Below are positions 9,220 through 17,348 of a DNA stretch of 25,336 bases, in pieces. The DNA lies in contig DKBS01000049.1 in assembly GCA_002451275.1 (NCBI GenBank), forward strand, positions 14,223 to 39,558, written 5' to 3'. The notes below the pieces were generated by a model that searched no databases, had not been told where the DNA came from, and saw only the letters and a program-made list of their open reading frames with translations. Within the stretch, counting starts at the first letter, position 1. Each line of letters starts with the position of its first letter. A program made the translations under genes and the position numbers. The stretch is from Planctomycetaceae bacterium UBA6894 (GTDB lineage: Bacteria > Planctomycetota > Planctomycetia > Gemmatales > Gemmataceae).

Positions 9220-10617
9220 ATGCAACCACTCTCGCGTCGAAACATGCTGAAGAGGGCATCGGGTGGTTTCGGGGCCATCGCGCTGGCTGGCATGCTGGCT
9301 GAGGAAGCGCGCAGCCAGCCGGCTGATCCCATGGCCCCTCGGGCAGGACATTTCCCTGCCAAGGCCGACCGGGTGATATTCCTCTACTCGACGGGTGGCG
9401 TGTCCCATCTTGATACCTTTGACCCCAAGCCCGAACTCACCAAGCGCCATGGTCAAACCATCACCGCCACCCGCTGGCTGAACAAACCGGGCAAGTTCGA
9501 CCGTTACCTCATCCAGTCCCGTTTCCAGTTCGCCCCGCGCGGAAAAAGCGGCATCCCCACCAGTGAACTGTTTCCGCAAATCGGCAGAGTTGTCGATGAC
9601 CTGTGCGTGCTCAACGCAATGGTTGCCGACAGTGACGGGCATGACAAAGGCACCCTGGCCGCCCACACGGGTTCGGCGCAATTCGCCCGCCCCAGCGTGG
9701 GTTCATGGGTCAGCTATGGTCTGGGCACGCTCAACCGCAACCTGCCCTCGTTCATGGTGCTGGCCCCCAAAGCCCCCTACTCCGGGGCGCAGGCCTGGGG
9801 AGCTGATTTCCTGCCTGGTTGCCATCAGGGCACACATGTCATGCCCGGTCCGGACCCGCTGCCCCATGTGAAGCGACCCACCGGCGCCGGACCGCTTCAA
9901 GAAATGGAACTGGGCCTGCTGGCCCGGCTGAATCAGGCCCACCAAACGCAGCATGGAGCGGACCAGGCTTTGGAGGCCCGCATCCGCTCATTCGAGACAG
10001 CCTTTGGCATGCAATCGGCCGCGCCTGAAGCGTTTGACCTCTCGCGGGAAAGTTCCGAAACCCTGAAGCTTTATGGCATCGAACCCGGCGCCACCCAGGG
10101 ATTCGGCTGGCAGTGCCTGGTTGCACGTCGGCTTGCCGAGCGTGGTGTGCGTTTCCTGGAACTGATCGATGTGGGCTCCAGCAGCGCCGAGAACTGGGAT
10201 TCCCACGGCAACATGGCAGACCACATCCCCCTTGCCAAAAAAATTGACCAACCGATCGCAGCGCTTATCACGGACCTGAAAAGAAGGGGCATGCTGGACA
10301 GCACGCTGGTGGTCTGGACGACGGAGTTTGGCCGCACCGCCTTCAACGCCACCAAGGATCACCCCGGTCGCGAGCACCACAACCTGGTGTTCACCTCCTG
10401 GATGGCCGGGGGGGGTGTGAAGCCCGGTGTGGTGCATGGCAAATCCGACGAATTGGGCATCTTTCCCTTGGAGGGCAAGGTCCATACCCATGACTTGCAC
10501 GCCACCCTGCTGCACCTGCTCGGGCTGGACCATGAACGCCTCACCTACCGCCACGCCGGGCGGGACTACCGGCTGACGGACGTGGCGGGAGAAGTGGTGA
10601 AACCGATCCTGACTTGA
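9220..10617 (+). CDS. DUF1501 protein, Tat-exported (copy 2)
   Basis: Second DUF1501 protein, 465 residues from ATG 9220. A longer in-frame reading begins at 9169 inside the previous gene but has no signal and is rejected. The N-terminus has a textbook Tat motif, SRRNMLK (5-11), followed by a hydrophobic glycine/alanine-rich region. Shared hallmarks with copy 1 are YSTGGVSHLDTFDPKP, FGWQCLVARRLAERGVRF, VVWTTEFGRTAF, REHHN, HTHDLHATLLHLLGLDHERL and the terminal RHAGRDYRLTDVAGE. It starts 5 nt after the stop of the copy 2 PSCyt/PSD1 gene, so the two are co-transcribed and probably work together. The stop at 10617 is only 3 bp from the end of the convergent pseudokinase gene, and no terminator hairpin is visible between them. 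Confidence 0.92.
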   Translation: MQPLSRRNMLKRASGGFGAIALAGMLAEEARSQPADPMAPRAGHFPAKADRVIFLYSTGGVSHLDTFDPKPELTKRHGQTITATRWLNKPGKFDRYLIQSRFQFAPRGKSGIPTSELFPQIGRVVDDLCVLNAMVADSDGHDKGTLAAHTGSAQFARPSVGSWVSYGLGTLNRNLPSFMVLAPKAPYSGAQAWGADFLPGCHQGTHVMPGPDPLPHVKRPTGAGPLQEMELGLLARLNQAHQTQHGADQALEARIRSFETAFGMQSAAPEAFDLSRESSETLKLYGIEPGATQGFGWQCLVARRLAERGVRFLELIDVGSSSAENWDSHGNMADHIPLAKKIDQPIAALITDLKRRGMLDSTLVVWTTEFGRTAFNATKDHPGREHHNLVFTSWMAGGGVKPGVVHGKSDELGIFPLEGKVHTHDLHATLLHLLGLDHERLTYRHAGRDYRLTDVAGEVVKPILT

Positions 10618-10620
10618 GTG

Positions 10621-12672
10621 TTAGCCAGGATTTTCTGGCGATGTTTCCTCTCGCGTTTGAAGACTAAAAGCCTGTCGGAACGCGATGGCCAATTCCGCAG
10701 GCCCCCGGAACCTTTTCTCGGGGTCCGGATTCAGCGCCTTTCGGAACAGGGCGTTGGTCACAGCCGCGGGGTAATCAGAATTCCCAGGATCAAATTCCGG
10801 CAATTCCTTTTCCTTCATGTTCAGGACAGCTTGCCTGGAGGGGCTTCCGGGATCAAACGGCATTTTCCCGGTCAGGTAATGCAGCATGCATGCCGCTATC
10901 GCGTAGACATCGGTTGCCAGATTGCCGGGTTGGCCGGTTCCAAACAGTTCCGGTGCCCGGTAGTGGACCAAGCTCCCCAGCAGAGGGTTTCCGGCCTCGT
11001 CCCTGTAGGCGATCCTGCCGTCCAGGGGCAGGGGCAGAAACCCTACCCGCAGCCGGTCCGCCGCGTCGAAAAACAGAGTTCCTGGATGCAGGCACCCATG
11101 AACCACACCCGTCTCATGAGCCTCCAGCAGGGCCTTGCAGGCGCTGACTGCGTACCGGGCCAATCGCCCCGGCTGCACACGGTCTCCCAGAAAGATCCTC
11201 TTGGACATGGTGCCCAGCAGGCTGTAATCCCTAATCACATACCAGAGCACTTTCTTGTCGGAGAGCACCTTCCGGCCGACTTCGTGCAGATCCAGAATCG
11301 CGATGTTCTTCATGCGCCCAAGGATGGAGCTATCCTGCAGGAGGCGCCGAACCCAGGCCTCATCTTCTCCGAATGCGGGTGGAAATATCTGCAGGATCAC
11401 CGGCCCGCGCCTCTTGTCGGAATAGCCCAGGAAGAATTTGCCTTCCCGGGTCTTTCCCAAAAGGCGGCCGACATTCACCCCGCACAGCATGCGGGACCCG
11501 TCCACCGGTTCACCCAAATCCACCAGGTAGGCGCCAGATCCCACCCGCAGGATGTCCCCTTTCTTGACGGGCATCACCGATTCACGCAGGTCATTCACAT
11601 GACAGTCACCGCGACCCCGCAAATCAAACAGCAGCCACTGGCCATCCTTGTCGCAGAACAAGATGGCATGCCGGATTGCCATGCCCTTGCCGCGAATCAC
11701 CCAGTCGCAGCCAGGCTGGTTGCCGATCAAAACCGGCTTTCCCGGGACGAAGATCACCTGGGGCCCCTCGGTGAACCCCTGGGGAGTGAGAATTAGCAGC
11801 CTGGGTGGAGCGGGTGGAGCCAACAATCCACCCGCCTCCATGTCTCCCAAATAGGAGGGAAAGGTCTGGGCATTTACCAGCTTCCGCTTGGCCAACTGGT
11901 CCAACAGTTCCTTGGCAGTCTTTATTCCACGGCGTGGAGGACTTTTGGGAATTATCGCCTCGATGACATCCAACAGGGTGGAGGGAACCAGGGGCAAGGC
12001 TCCGCGGAGATCAAGCAGGCGTTTGGTCGGGTCCAAATGCCAGGCCAGGGTATCACCCTGCTCTCCCGGCCCGAACAGGCCGAGATAGGCGGCACCGGTC
12101 AGGGCCTCCAGAGCCAGATAACCCAGGCTGTATAAATCGGAACCAGGGCCAACCGGGCCGAACGCCGAATCATTGCATTCCGGAGCCTGGTACCTGGGCA
12201 AAGGATCGGAATCGGGCATGGGGTCCTTACCCCTGTAAGCGAAGGGACGGAAATCCCCCAGCAACAGCCTGCCGTCAGGCCCGATGAAAACCGAGGAGGT
12301 ACCCAGGGCGGTGTGAAGCAAACCCGCCCCGTGCAGGGCTTCCAGCGCCTGGCCGCATTGCTCCAGCAGGCTTGCCACCAAGGTCGGATTCATTTTGCCC
12401 TTTCGGGCAAGGTACTGCGCCAGCGTGCATTGGGCCTCGCCATACACCAGGGTTTTTCCCTGGCGCAGGATTTCCACAGGCTTCAGGAACCAAGGACTTT
12501 CCAACTTCCTGAACAGCTCGAACTCGGCCTTCAACTGCCGTGCCTGGTACCCGTCGGGGTCGGGGCCCTTGACCTCTTTGACCACATGCCGCAGGCCGGT
12601 CATCGTGTCCTCCTGCAGAAGGACTGATACCCCGTTGCCTTCCCGCAGGATGCCTACCGTCTTGAATGACAT
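10621..12672 (-). CDS. Pseudokinase-FHA-pseudokinase protein
   Basis: A 683-residue protein with two protein-kinase folds flanking an FHA domain; numbering is from ATG 12672, which follows GAGG by 6 nt (a TTG one codon earlier is also possible). Kinase fold 1 (about 1-265) keeps the beta-3 lysine (VVKEV, K32) and APE (163-165). Its HRDLKPEN loop is HTALGTSS (120-127), so the catalytic Asp and Asn are lost, and DFG is DFR (140-142). The FHA-like domain (about 308-386) has the VLIGNQPGC strand (IGR changed to IGN), IRHAIL with the conserved His, and a late HVND. Kinase fold 2 (about 398-672) has VILQIF (beta-3 Lys replaced by Gln), HGCLHPGT for HRDLKPEN, VGFL for DFG, and YRAPELF intact. Both kinase domains should be inactive, so a scaffold or sensor role is inferred. 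There is no membrane segment. It is the last gene of the Tad operon, 51 nt after the FHA-membrane gene. Confidence 0.88.
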   Translation of the reverse strand: MSFKTVGILREGNGVSVLLQEDTMTGLRHVVKEVKGPDPDGYQARQLKAEFELFRKLESPWFLKPVEILRQGKTLVYGEAQCTLAQYLARKGKMNPTLVASLLEQCGQALEALHGAGLLHTALGTSSVFIGPDGRLLLGDFRPFAYRGKDPMPDSDPLPRYQAPECNDSAFGPVGPGSDLYSLGYLALEALTGAAYLGLFGPGEQGDTLAWHLDPTKRLLDLRGALPLVPSTLLDVIEAIIPKSPPRRGIKTAKELLDQLAKRKLVNAQTFPSYLGDMEAGGLLAPPAPPRLLILTPQGFTEGPQVIFVPGKPVLIGNQPGCDWVIRGKGMAIRHAILFCDKDGQWLLFDLRGRGDCHVNDLRESVMPVKKGDILRVGSGAYLVDLGEPVDGSRMLCGVNVGRLLGKTREGKFFLGYSDKRRGPVILQIFPPAFGEDEAWVRRLLQDSSILGRMKNIAILDLHEVGRKVLSDKKVLWYVIRDYSLLGTMSKRIFLGDRVQPGRLARYAVSACKALLEAHETGVVHGCLHPGTLFFDAADRLRVGFLPLPLDGRIAYRDEAGNPLLGSLVHYRAPELFGTGQPGNLATDVYAIAACMLHYLTGKMPFDPGSPSRQAVLNMKEKELPEFDPGNSDYPAAVTNALFRKALNPDPEKRFRGPAELAIAFRQAFSLQTREETSPENPG

Positions 12673-12723
12673 CAAATGCCTCGCTTGGTGGACGATTTCA
12701 CCGGGTCTCCGGTTCCCGGGGTC

Positions 12724-13479
12724 CTACTTCTTGGGCAGCCTGCGGTGCAACAGGACCAACTGTCCTCCTACCGTAGTGCCCAGCTTTTTCAATTCCGCCC
12801 GAAACGCGGCCAAGTCATCGCCCTTCAAGCGGAGCGGGGCGTCCTCGGCAGCCATGCGCTCGAGCAGGGCCCTTGCTTGATCCAGGCAACGAAAGGCCTC
12901 GGGAATCTTGTTTTGTTTCACATAGATGCTGGAATCATCCATCAGCCGCCGAACCTGGGCGATGGGAGGCCCCAGTATCGGATCTTTTGACTGACTTTCC
13001 AACACCGCAGATAACCCCGTGGTGGATTTTGGCACAAAGGCGGCACGATTGGGCTGCATCACAAGGAACACGGATACGGCGACGCAGCCGGCTATGAACA
13101 GATACTGCCAAATCTGGGTCTGCTTTTTTGCGGTACCTGGCGGGAGAATGACCACGGGCTGGGTGCCGGTGGCCAGACCCTCGTGCGATACCAGGCGAAG
13201 GAGCGTGTTGGCCGTGGGTTGGAGCAGGCCGCCCTCATACCAGGTGGCCTGCTGGCCTGATTCCAGCACCTGGGAATCCAGGAAGATTCCGGTGGGCATC
13301 CGGTTGACCACCAGCCAACCGCCCTGCTTGTTGACCAAATGCAGGTTACCATCCGGCCAACCCGGGTCACGCATGCGTATGTGGCAACCGCCGCCGCGTC
13401 CGATGCGGACCTCCCGCGCCTGGACCACATAGCTCCAGCCGGCGTCAGCGCCCTGCACCACTTCTATCCGCACCGCCAT
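12724..13479 (-). CDS. FHA domain membrane protein
   Basis: A 251-residue protein with an N-terminal FHA domain (about 5-98; core VRIGRGGGCHIRM, then GNLHLVN). A Pro/Gly linker leads to one transmembrane helix (about 122-141), followed by a soluble tail that looks alpha-helical (YVKQNKIPEAFRCLDQARALLERM, TPR-like in character) and ends in a basic stretch. The FHA would face the cytoplasm and the tail the periplasm. The arginine of IGR is kept, so phosphopeptide binding is possible, although the usual Ser-x-x-His element is poorly matched. The start ATG at 13479 follows an AAGGA-type site. It sits 38 nt after tadC and just before the pseudokinase gene, which suggests it links the pilus machine to that protein. 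Its specific partner is unknown. Confidence 0.82.
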   Translation of the reverse strand: MAVRIEVVQGADAGWSYVVQAREVRIGRGGGCHIRMRDPGWPDGNLHLVNKQGGWLVVNRMPTGIFLDSQVLESGQQATWYEGGLLQPTANTLLRLVSHEGLATGTQPVVILPPGTAKKQTQIWQYLFIAGCVAVSVFLVMQPNRAAFVPKSTTGLSAVLESQSKDPILGPPIAQVRRLMDDSSIYVKQNKIPEAFRCLDQARALLERMAAEDAPLRLKGDDLAAFRAELKKLGTTVGGQLVLLHRRLPKK

Positions 13480-13517
13480 GAAACCATAGTCCTTTCAGCC
13501 CCTGGCCTGGTCCACCA

Positions 13518-14501
13518 TCAAGGCACCGCGGTGGTAGGCAATTTCCCTGTGGGCGCCACCTGCACGAGGATCACCGAACCGGCGATCAGGATCAGGCAGG
13601 CGAACATCACGCACATGGCCGGCCATGTGATATGCACCTTGGCCTCCTCCGCTGCCTTTTCGAGCCACTGGATGCGCCGTTGCCTCATCTGCTCGGTCAG
13701 GTTGCCCAGGGTATCCTTCAGCTTGCTTCCCTTTTCCTCCGAGGTGTTGACCGAAAGCACCATGGCCTGGATGTCGGGATCAAGCAACCGTTCATCCATC
13801 TCGTTCAGGGCCTCCTGCTGGGTTGACCCCTGGTCCATACGCGCGTCTACCCGCGAGAATTCATGGCCCAGCGCGCTGTCGGGAACCTCCATGGCCACCG
13901 CCTGAAGACATTCCTGGAAGGTGCCAGCCCCGGCTTCCATCATCAGGGACATGAGATCCAAGCCGTACACCAACTGGTACACAACATCGCGCCTGTGCTT
14001 TTCCGCCTTGGACACCTCGGACGCCAAGGCCAACTGGGGCCAACCGAAGAGAACACCCAAGCCCAGAACCAATCCGAGAACCGCCGGAGCCCCTATCAGC
14101 AGTGGGAACATGCCCACCGCCAATCCCATGAACAGGCCCTCGACATATTTGACAGCCCACCACTCTCCCGGCGTCCAAAATCCCAGGGCCACGATATCCA
14201 GGGTCTTGCGGATTTTCGCCATGGTCTGCGCGGTGGAACCCGGCGTGTGCTCAAGCTTGTCGGCAAACGGCAAAATCACGGGTTCCAGCGCGTTGAACAA
14301 CGATGAGGCTTCGCGAACCCGCTTGCGCCGGTTCAGTTCAATGCCCGGCAGAGCCTCGTCATTGCGAGGCCAATACATCACGGTGATCCACCACCAACCG
14401 GCAAGCACGCCGGCCAGGCTGGAAAGGCCCAGGCATAACAGAGTCATGCGTTGGTCGATGACCGCCAAGAGCATCATGGTGTCATGGGCCCCCTCATCCA
14501 T
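13518..14501 (-). CDS. tadC: TadC-like inner-membrane platform protein (T2SSF domain)
   Basis: A 327-residue member of the T2SF/GspF family that forms the inner-membrane platform of the Tad pilus with TadB. Predicted membrane segments are near 19-41, 117-155 (two helices) and 292-313. The cytoplasmic T2SSF helical bundle lies between, with the family-typical YGLDLMSLMMEAGAGTFQECLQAVA (180-204) and a TSEEKGSKLKDTLGNLTEQMRQRR region (253-276). The start overlaps the end of tadB by 8 nt (ATGGATGA), so the two are coupled. Assignment to TadC rather than TadB rests on its position after a tadB-like gene and the longer N-terminal hydrophobic part. Confidence 0.9.
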   Translation of the reverse strand: MDEGAHDTMMLLAVIDQRMTLLCLGLSSLAGVLAGWWWITVMYWPRNDEALPGIELNRRKRVREASSLFNALEPVILPFADKLEHTPGSTAQTMAKIRKTLDIVALGFWTPGEWWAVKYVEGLFMGLAVGMFPLLIGAPAVLGLVLGLGVLFGWPQLALASEVSKAEKHRRDVVYQLVYGLDLMSLMMEAGAGTFQECLQAVAMEVPDSALGHEFSRVDARMDQGSTQQEALNEMDERLLDPDIQAMVLSVNTSEEKGSKLKDTLGNLTEQMRQRRIQWLEKAAEEAKVHITWPAMCVMFACLILIAGSVILVQVAPTGKLPTTAVP

Positions 14502-15339
14502 TCGGCCCCGCGATGATCCGAGAGGCCCACATCAGGCTCACATAGGTGATCAAGGCGGTGACCAGCAGCAAAATCTGACCGGGCAGGGTGAAAAACACCA
14601 CACCGCCGATATCACGGTTGAACATGGTCATCATCAGGAGGAAACCGACCGGAAAAAAACCCAGCACAGTGATCATCATCCTTCCGGCGGCGGTATCCGC
14701 CTCGCGCTTTCGCCGCACCCTTTCCAGTTCCTGAAGGCTGCGGGTGATCCGCTCCAACACCTCGGCCAGCGGACCCCCGCGCTCCAGAGCCACCTTCAGA
14801 ACGGTCACCAGCAGACTCATGCTTTCCATCTTCAAATTGCCGCGCATGTCCTCCAGAGCCAACCGGATCTCGGCCCCCTGGGCCATACGCTGACGCACCT
14901 TCTGGAAATGCCAGCGCAAAGGTTCAGGCAGACGTTGGCTGACCTCCTCGATCGCCTCAGTGAGGGAGGTGCCGGCGCGCAACTGGCCGGCCAACTGGCG
15001 GGTGGCGGACGGGATCTGGGACTCCAGCAACGCCTGGTGGCGTTTGACCCTGGACCGCAACCAATTGGGGAAAAACTGGTTGGCCACAAAGGCGGCGAAA
15101 ATCCCCACCGGCACCATCCCCAACAGCGACGGAACAATCAGGAGCGCCAGGGTTGCGACCCTCCAGGTCCGGAGCCAGTCGGTCAGATACCCGCTTTCCA
15201 GCCCCAGCGCACTCATCTTCCCCTCGAGCTCGGCGCGGAGGGGTTGATCGAACCGGTCGGTCCAATCCAGGACCAGGGGCACCGTCACGAATGTGGTGGC
15301 ACCGGTCAAAAAGCAGGCTGCCAGGCTGACAGGACTCAT
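14494..15339 (-). CDS. tadB: TadB-like inner-membrane platform protein (T2SSF domain)
   Basis: A 281-residue T2SSF-domain membrane protein, partner of TadC and of the assembly ATPase. It has an N-terminal hydrophobic segment (about 1-24), a membrane pair near 62-92, a cytoplasmic helical bundle with QLAGQLRAGTSLTEAIEEV (115-133) and ALERGGPLAEVLERIT (184-199), a basic KREAD element, and two C-terminal membrane helices (about 224-245 and 250-272). This is the standard TadB layout. The start ATG overlaps the stop of the FHA-TadA gene (ATGA), and its own stop overlaps tadC. That contiguous ATPase-TadB-TadC arrangement is the classic Tad core. Confidence 0.92.
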   Translation of the reverse strand: MSPVSLAACFLTGATTFVTVPLVLDWTDRFDQPLRAELEGKMSALGLESGYLTDWLRTWRVATLALLIVPSLLGMVPVGIFAAFVANQFFPNWLRSRVKRHQALLESQIPSATRQLAGQLRAGTSLTEAIEEVSQRLPEPLRWHFQKVRQRMAQGAEIRLALEDMRGNLKMESMSLLVTVLKVALERGGPLAEVLERITRSLQELERVRRKREADTAAGRMMITVLGFFPVGFLLMMTMFNRDIGGVVFFTLPGQILLLVTALITYVSLMWASRIIAGPNG

Positions 15340-17333
15340 ACCGCGCTTTCCTCGCCGAGCAGCGCGACAGGATCCTTGACCAGCCCCATTTCAATCAGCG
15401 AATCCAGGAAAGTGGGCAGGCTTCCTGTGGGCTCCATCTCGCCGGCTTCTCCCTCACGCTTGAACAGGGAGGAAATGACCACACCGCCCTCGTCGATCCC
15501 GACGACCTCGGCTATCTCCCGGACGACCTTGCGCTTGCGGATTTGCGTCACGGTGCGCGGCTCGGACTCGCCGGGAGCCGGTGGAATTTCCTTTGTTTCA
15601 CGGGTGGTCACCACCCCCAACTGGACAATGAGATCCACCGCGGAGACGATTTGGCGGTGAATGGCCTCCACCGGCAGCACTGAATCGGCATTCTGCTGCA
15701 CGAGCACCTCCAGACGCTCGATCACACCCCCGGGCGTGTTGGCGTGGAGGGTGGTCATGGAGCCATCGTGCCCGGTATTCATCGCCTGCAGCATGTCAAT
15801 GGCCTCGCCGCCGCGGCATTCGCCCACGACGATCCGGTCAGGCCGCATGCGCAGGGAGTTTTTCACCAAGTCGCGGATTGAAACCTCGCCACCGCCCTCC
15901 GTGTTGGCCTTTCGGCCCTGCAAAATCACCACATGGGGCTTGGGGATCTGGAGTTCGGCGGTATCCTCGATGGTGACCACCCGCTCCTTGTCCGGGATAT
16001 AACCGGCCAGCGCGTTGAGCAGCGTGGTTTTTCCTGTGCCGGTGCCACCGGCGACAATGATGTTGCGTCGGTTGATCACCGCCGCCTCGAGGAACCTGTC
16101 GGCCGCGGGGGTGAGGGATTTGAACCGGTCCACCAGGTCGCGCATGGTGATCCGCTGCCTGGGGAACCTGCGGATGGTGAGGCAGGGCCCTTTCAAGGCC
16201 AGGGCGGGCATCACCGCGTTGACGCGGCTGCCGTCAGGCATGCGGGCGTCCGCCAAGGGCTGGGCCTCGGAAATCTGGCGTCTGGCGCGGGCAACAATCT
16301 TGTTGATGGTGATCAGCGGGTCGGTCAGGAACCGGCGACCGGAGTTCTCCAGCACCCCGTTCTTTTCAATGAAGATCGTATTGGCATCGACCACCATGAT
16401 CTCGTTGATGGTGGGATCGTCGAGCAATTCCTCGAGGGGGCCGAAACCAAAATAAAAGTCCTTGATCTCTTCCTTTAGGCGACGCAGGGCCAAATAGCGC
16501 CTCGTCAGGGGGTTGGGTGCTGATTTGCCCCCCATCAGGTCCTGCCACAAACGCCAAAATCCGTTCCGGACCACCCCCATCTGCGCGGTGAGATCGTCCA
16601 ACCCCTCGAGGCCCAGCCCCGCCTCGAGCCTCACGACCAGACCCTGCAGCTCCTTCTCCATCTCGGGCTGGTTGGTGCGCAGGCGACGCCATGTCTCGAC
16701 TTCGCTTTGGTCCTTGAAATTCTCGGTCCGCAATCCGGAGGTTGCGATCAGACGGTTGAGGAGGGCAGAACGGACGCCCACCCCAGCGAGAAAATCAGCG
16801 ATGGCTGTGACCTTACCCGGGTCAGGGATTTCGCCCGACTGACTGGCAATTTCCTCGATTTCGGTCTCCAAGGCGTGGACATAGGAATCCTTCACCCAGT
16901 CCGCCTTGTCGCCTGTGTCGGTGGCGTGAAGGTCCAGCAGTTGCTGATGGACGCTTCGTACCAGGTTGACCGACTTATCCTCCATGGCGGTGAGGGTGGA
17001 CGAATCATCCTTGGACGAATCATCCAGAGAAACCGTGAGCGTGTAGGGGCCCAATTCCACCTGCACGCGCCGTCTTTTCAGCGGCAGATACTCGTCCCGG
17101 CGGGTGAGAACCTGACCGTCCACCCGGATGGGCTTCCCGGACCGGTTCCAGAAACGCCAGCCCTCCCCCCCGCCCACATCGTTGTCAAACACACCGGCCT
17201 CCAGGCCGATCTGCGGACTCTCCAGGACCAGGTGGTTGTCCGGGTGGTGACCGATACGGACCGGGTTGAGACGCGGCGGCAATTCCTTGTAGCCGGTCTT
17301 GCCCGTCAACTTGTTCACATACTCAATGCGCAT
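15336..17333 (-). CDS. tadA: TadA/CpaF-type pilus ATPase with N-terminal FHA domain
   Basis: A 665-residue fusion. Residues 1-105 form an FHA domain (PVRIGHHPDNHLVLESPQIG, then VDGQVL). A helical linker (about 115-290) follows, then a complete T2SSE secretion ATPase. That part shows FGFGPLEELLDDPTINEIMV (295-314), the Arg-rich RMPDGSRVNAV, Walker A GGTGTGKTT (429-437), the Asp box VVTIEDTAE (452-460), Walker B RIVVGECRGGE (500-510) and the His box GHDGSMTTLHA (521-531). All catalytic motifs are intact, so it should power pilus assembly or secretion. CpaF proteins are usually 400-550 residues; the extra length is the FHA domain. The FHA arginine position reads IGH rather than IGR, so phosphothreonine binding may be altered. 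It starts 16 nt after cpaB and overlaps tadB. Confidence 0.94.
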   Translation of the reverse strand: MRIEYVNKLTGKTGYKELPPRLNPVRIGHHPDNHLVLESPQIGLEAGVFDNDVGGGEGWRFWNRSGKPIRVDGQVLTRRDEYLPLKRRRVQVELGPYTLTVSLDDSSKDDSSTLTAMEDKSVNLVRSVHQQLLDLHATDTGDKADWVKDSYVHALETEIEEIASQSGEIPDPGKVTAIADFLAGVGVRSALLNRLIATSGLRTENFKDQSEVETWRRLRTNQPEMEKELQGLVVRLEAGLGLEGLDDLTAQMGVVRNGFWRLWQDLMGGKSAPNPLTRRYLALRRLKEEIKDFYFGFGPLEELLDDPTINEIMVVDANTIFIEKNGVLENSGRRFLTDPLITINKIVARARRQISEAQPLADARMPDGSRVNAVMPALALKGPCLTIRRFPRQRITMRDLVDRFKSLTPAADRFLEAAVINRRNIIVAGGTGTGKTTLLNALAGYIPDKERVVTIEDTAELQIPKPHVVILQGRKANTEGGGEVSIRDLVKNSLRMRPDRIVVGECRGGEAIDMLQAMNTGHDGSMTTLHANTPGGVIERLEVLVQQNADSVLPVEAIHRQIVSAVDLIVQLGVVTTRETKEIPPAPGESEPRTVTQIRKRKVVREIAEVVGIDEGGVVISSLFKREGEAGEMEPTGSLPTFLDSLIEMGLVKDPVALLGEESAV

Positions 17334-17348
17334 GGTTTCTCACGCAGA

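Larger units (their letters stand above)
1820..10617 (+). repeat. Tandem duplication of a PSCyt/PSD1 + DUF1501 gene pair
   Basis: Unit 1 (1820-6191) and unit 2 (6188-10617) have the same two-gene order, near-equal length (about 4.4 kb each) and aligned protein motifs throughout. Even at DNA level short segments are nearly identical, for example around 2568-2590 and 6900-6922 (both coding RYADTAG) and the 3' ends of the two DUF1501 genes. Divergence elsewhere is substantial, so the duplication is old. The central domains of the two large proteins (about 3155-3727 and 7460-8077) are not alignable by eye. Confidence 0.75.

Noticed and set aside
10618..11796. 392-codon plus-strand frame antisense to the pseudokinase gene
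   Set aside because: Opposite strand of a recognisable kinase/FHA protein, no domain, composition typical of a GC-rich shadow frame.
13921..15660. Long plus-strand reading frame (579 codons) opposite tadB/tadC and the tail of FHA-TadA
   Set aside because: It is antisense to well-supported overlapping genes, low-complexity in composition (many His/Gln/Pro), and has no recognisable domain; such frames are common in GC-rich DNA.
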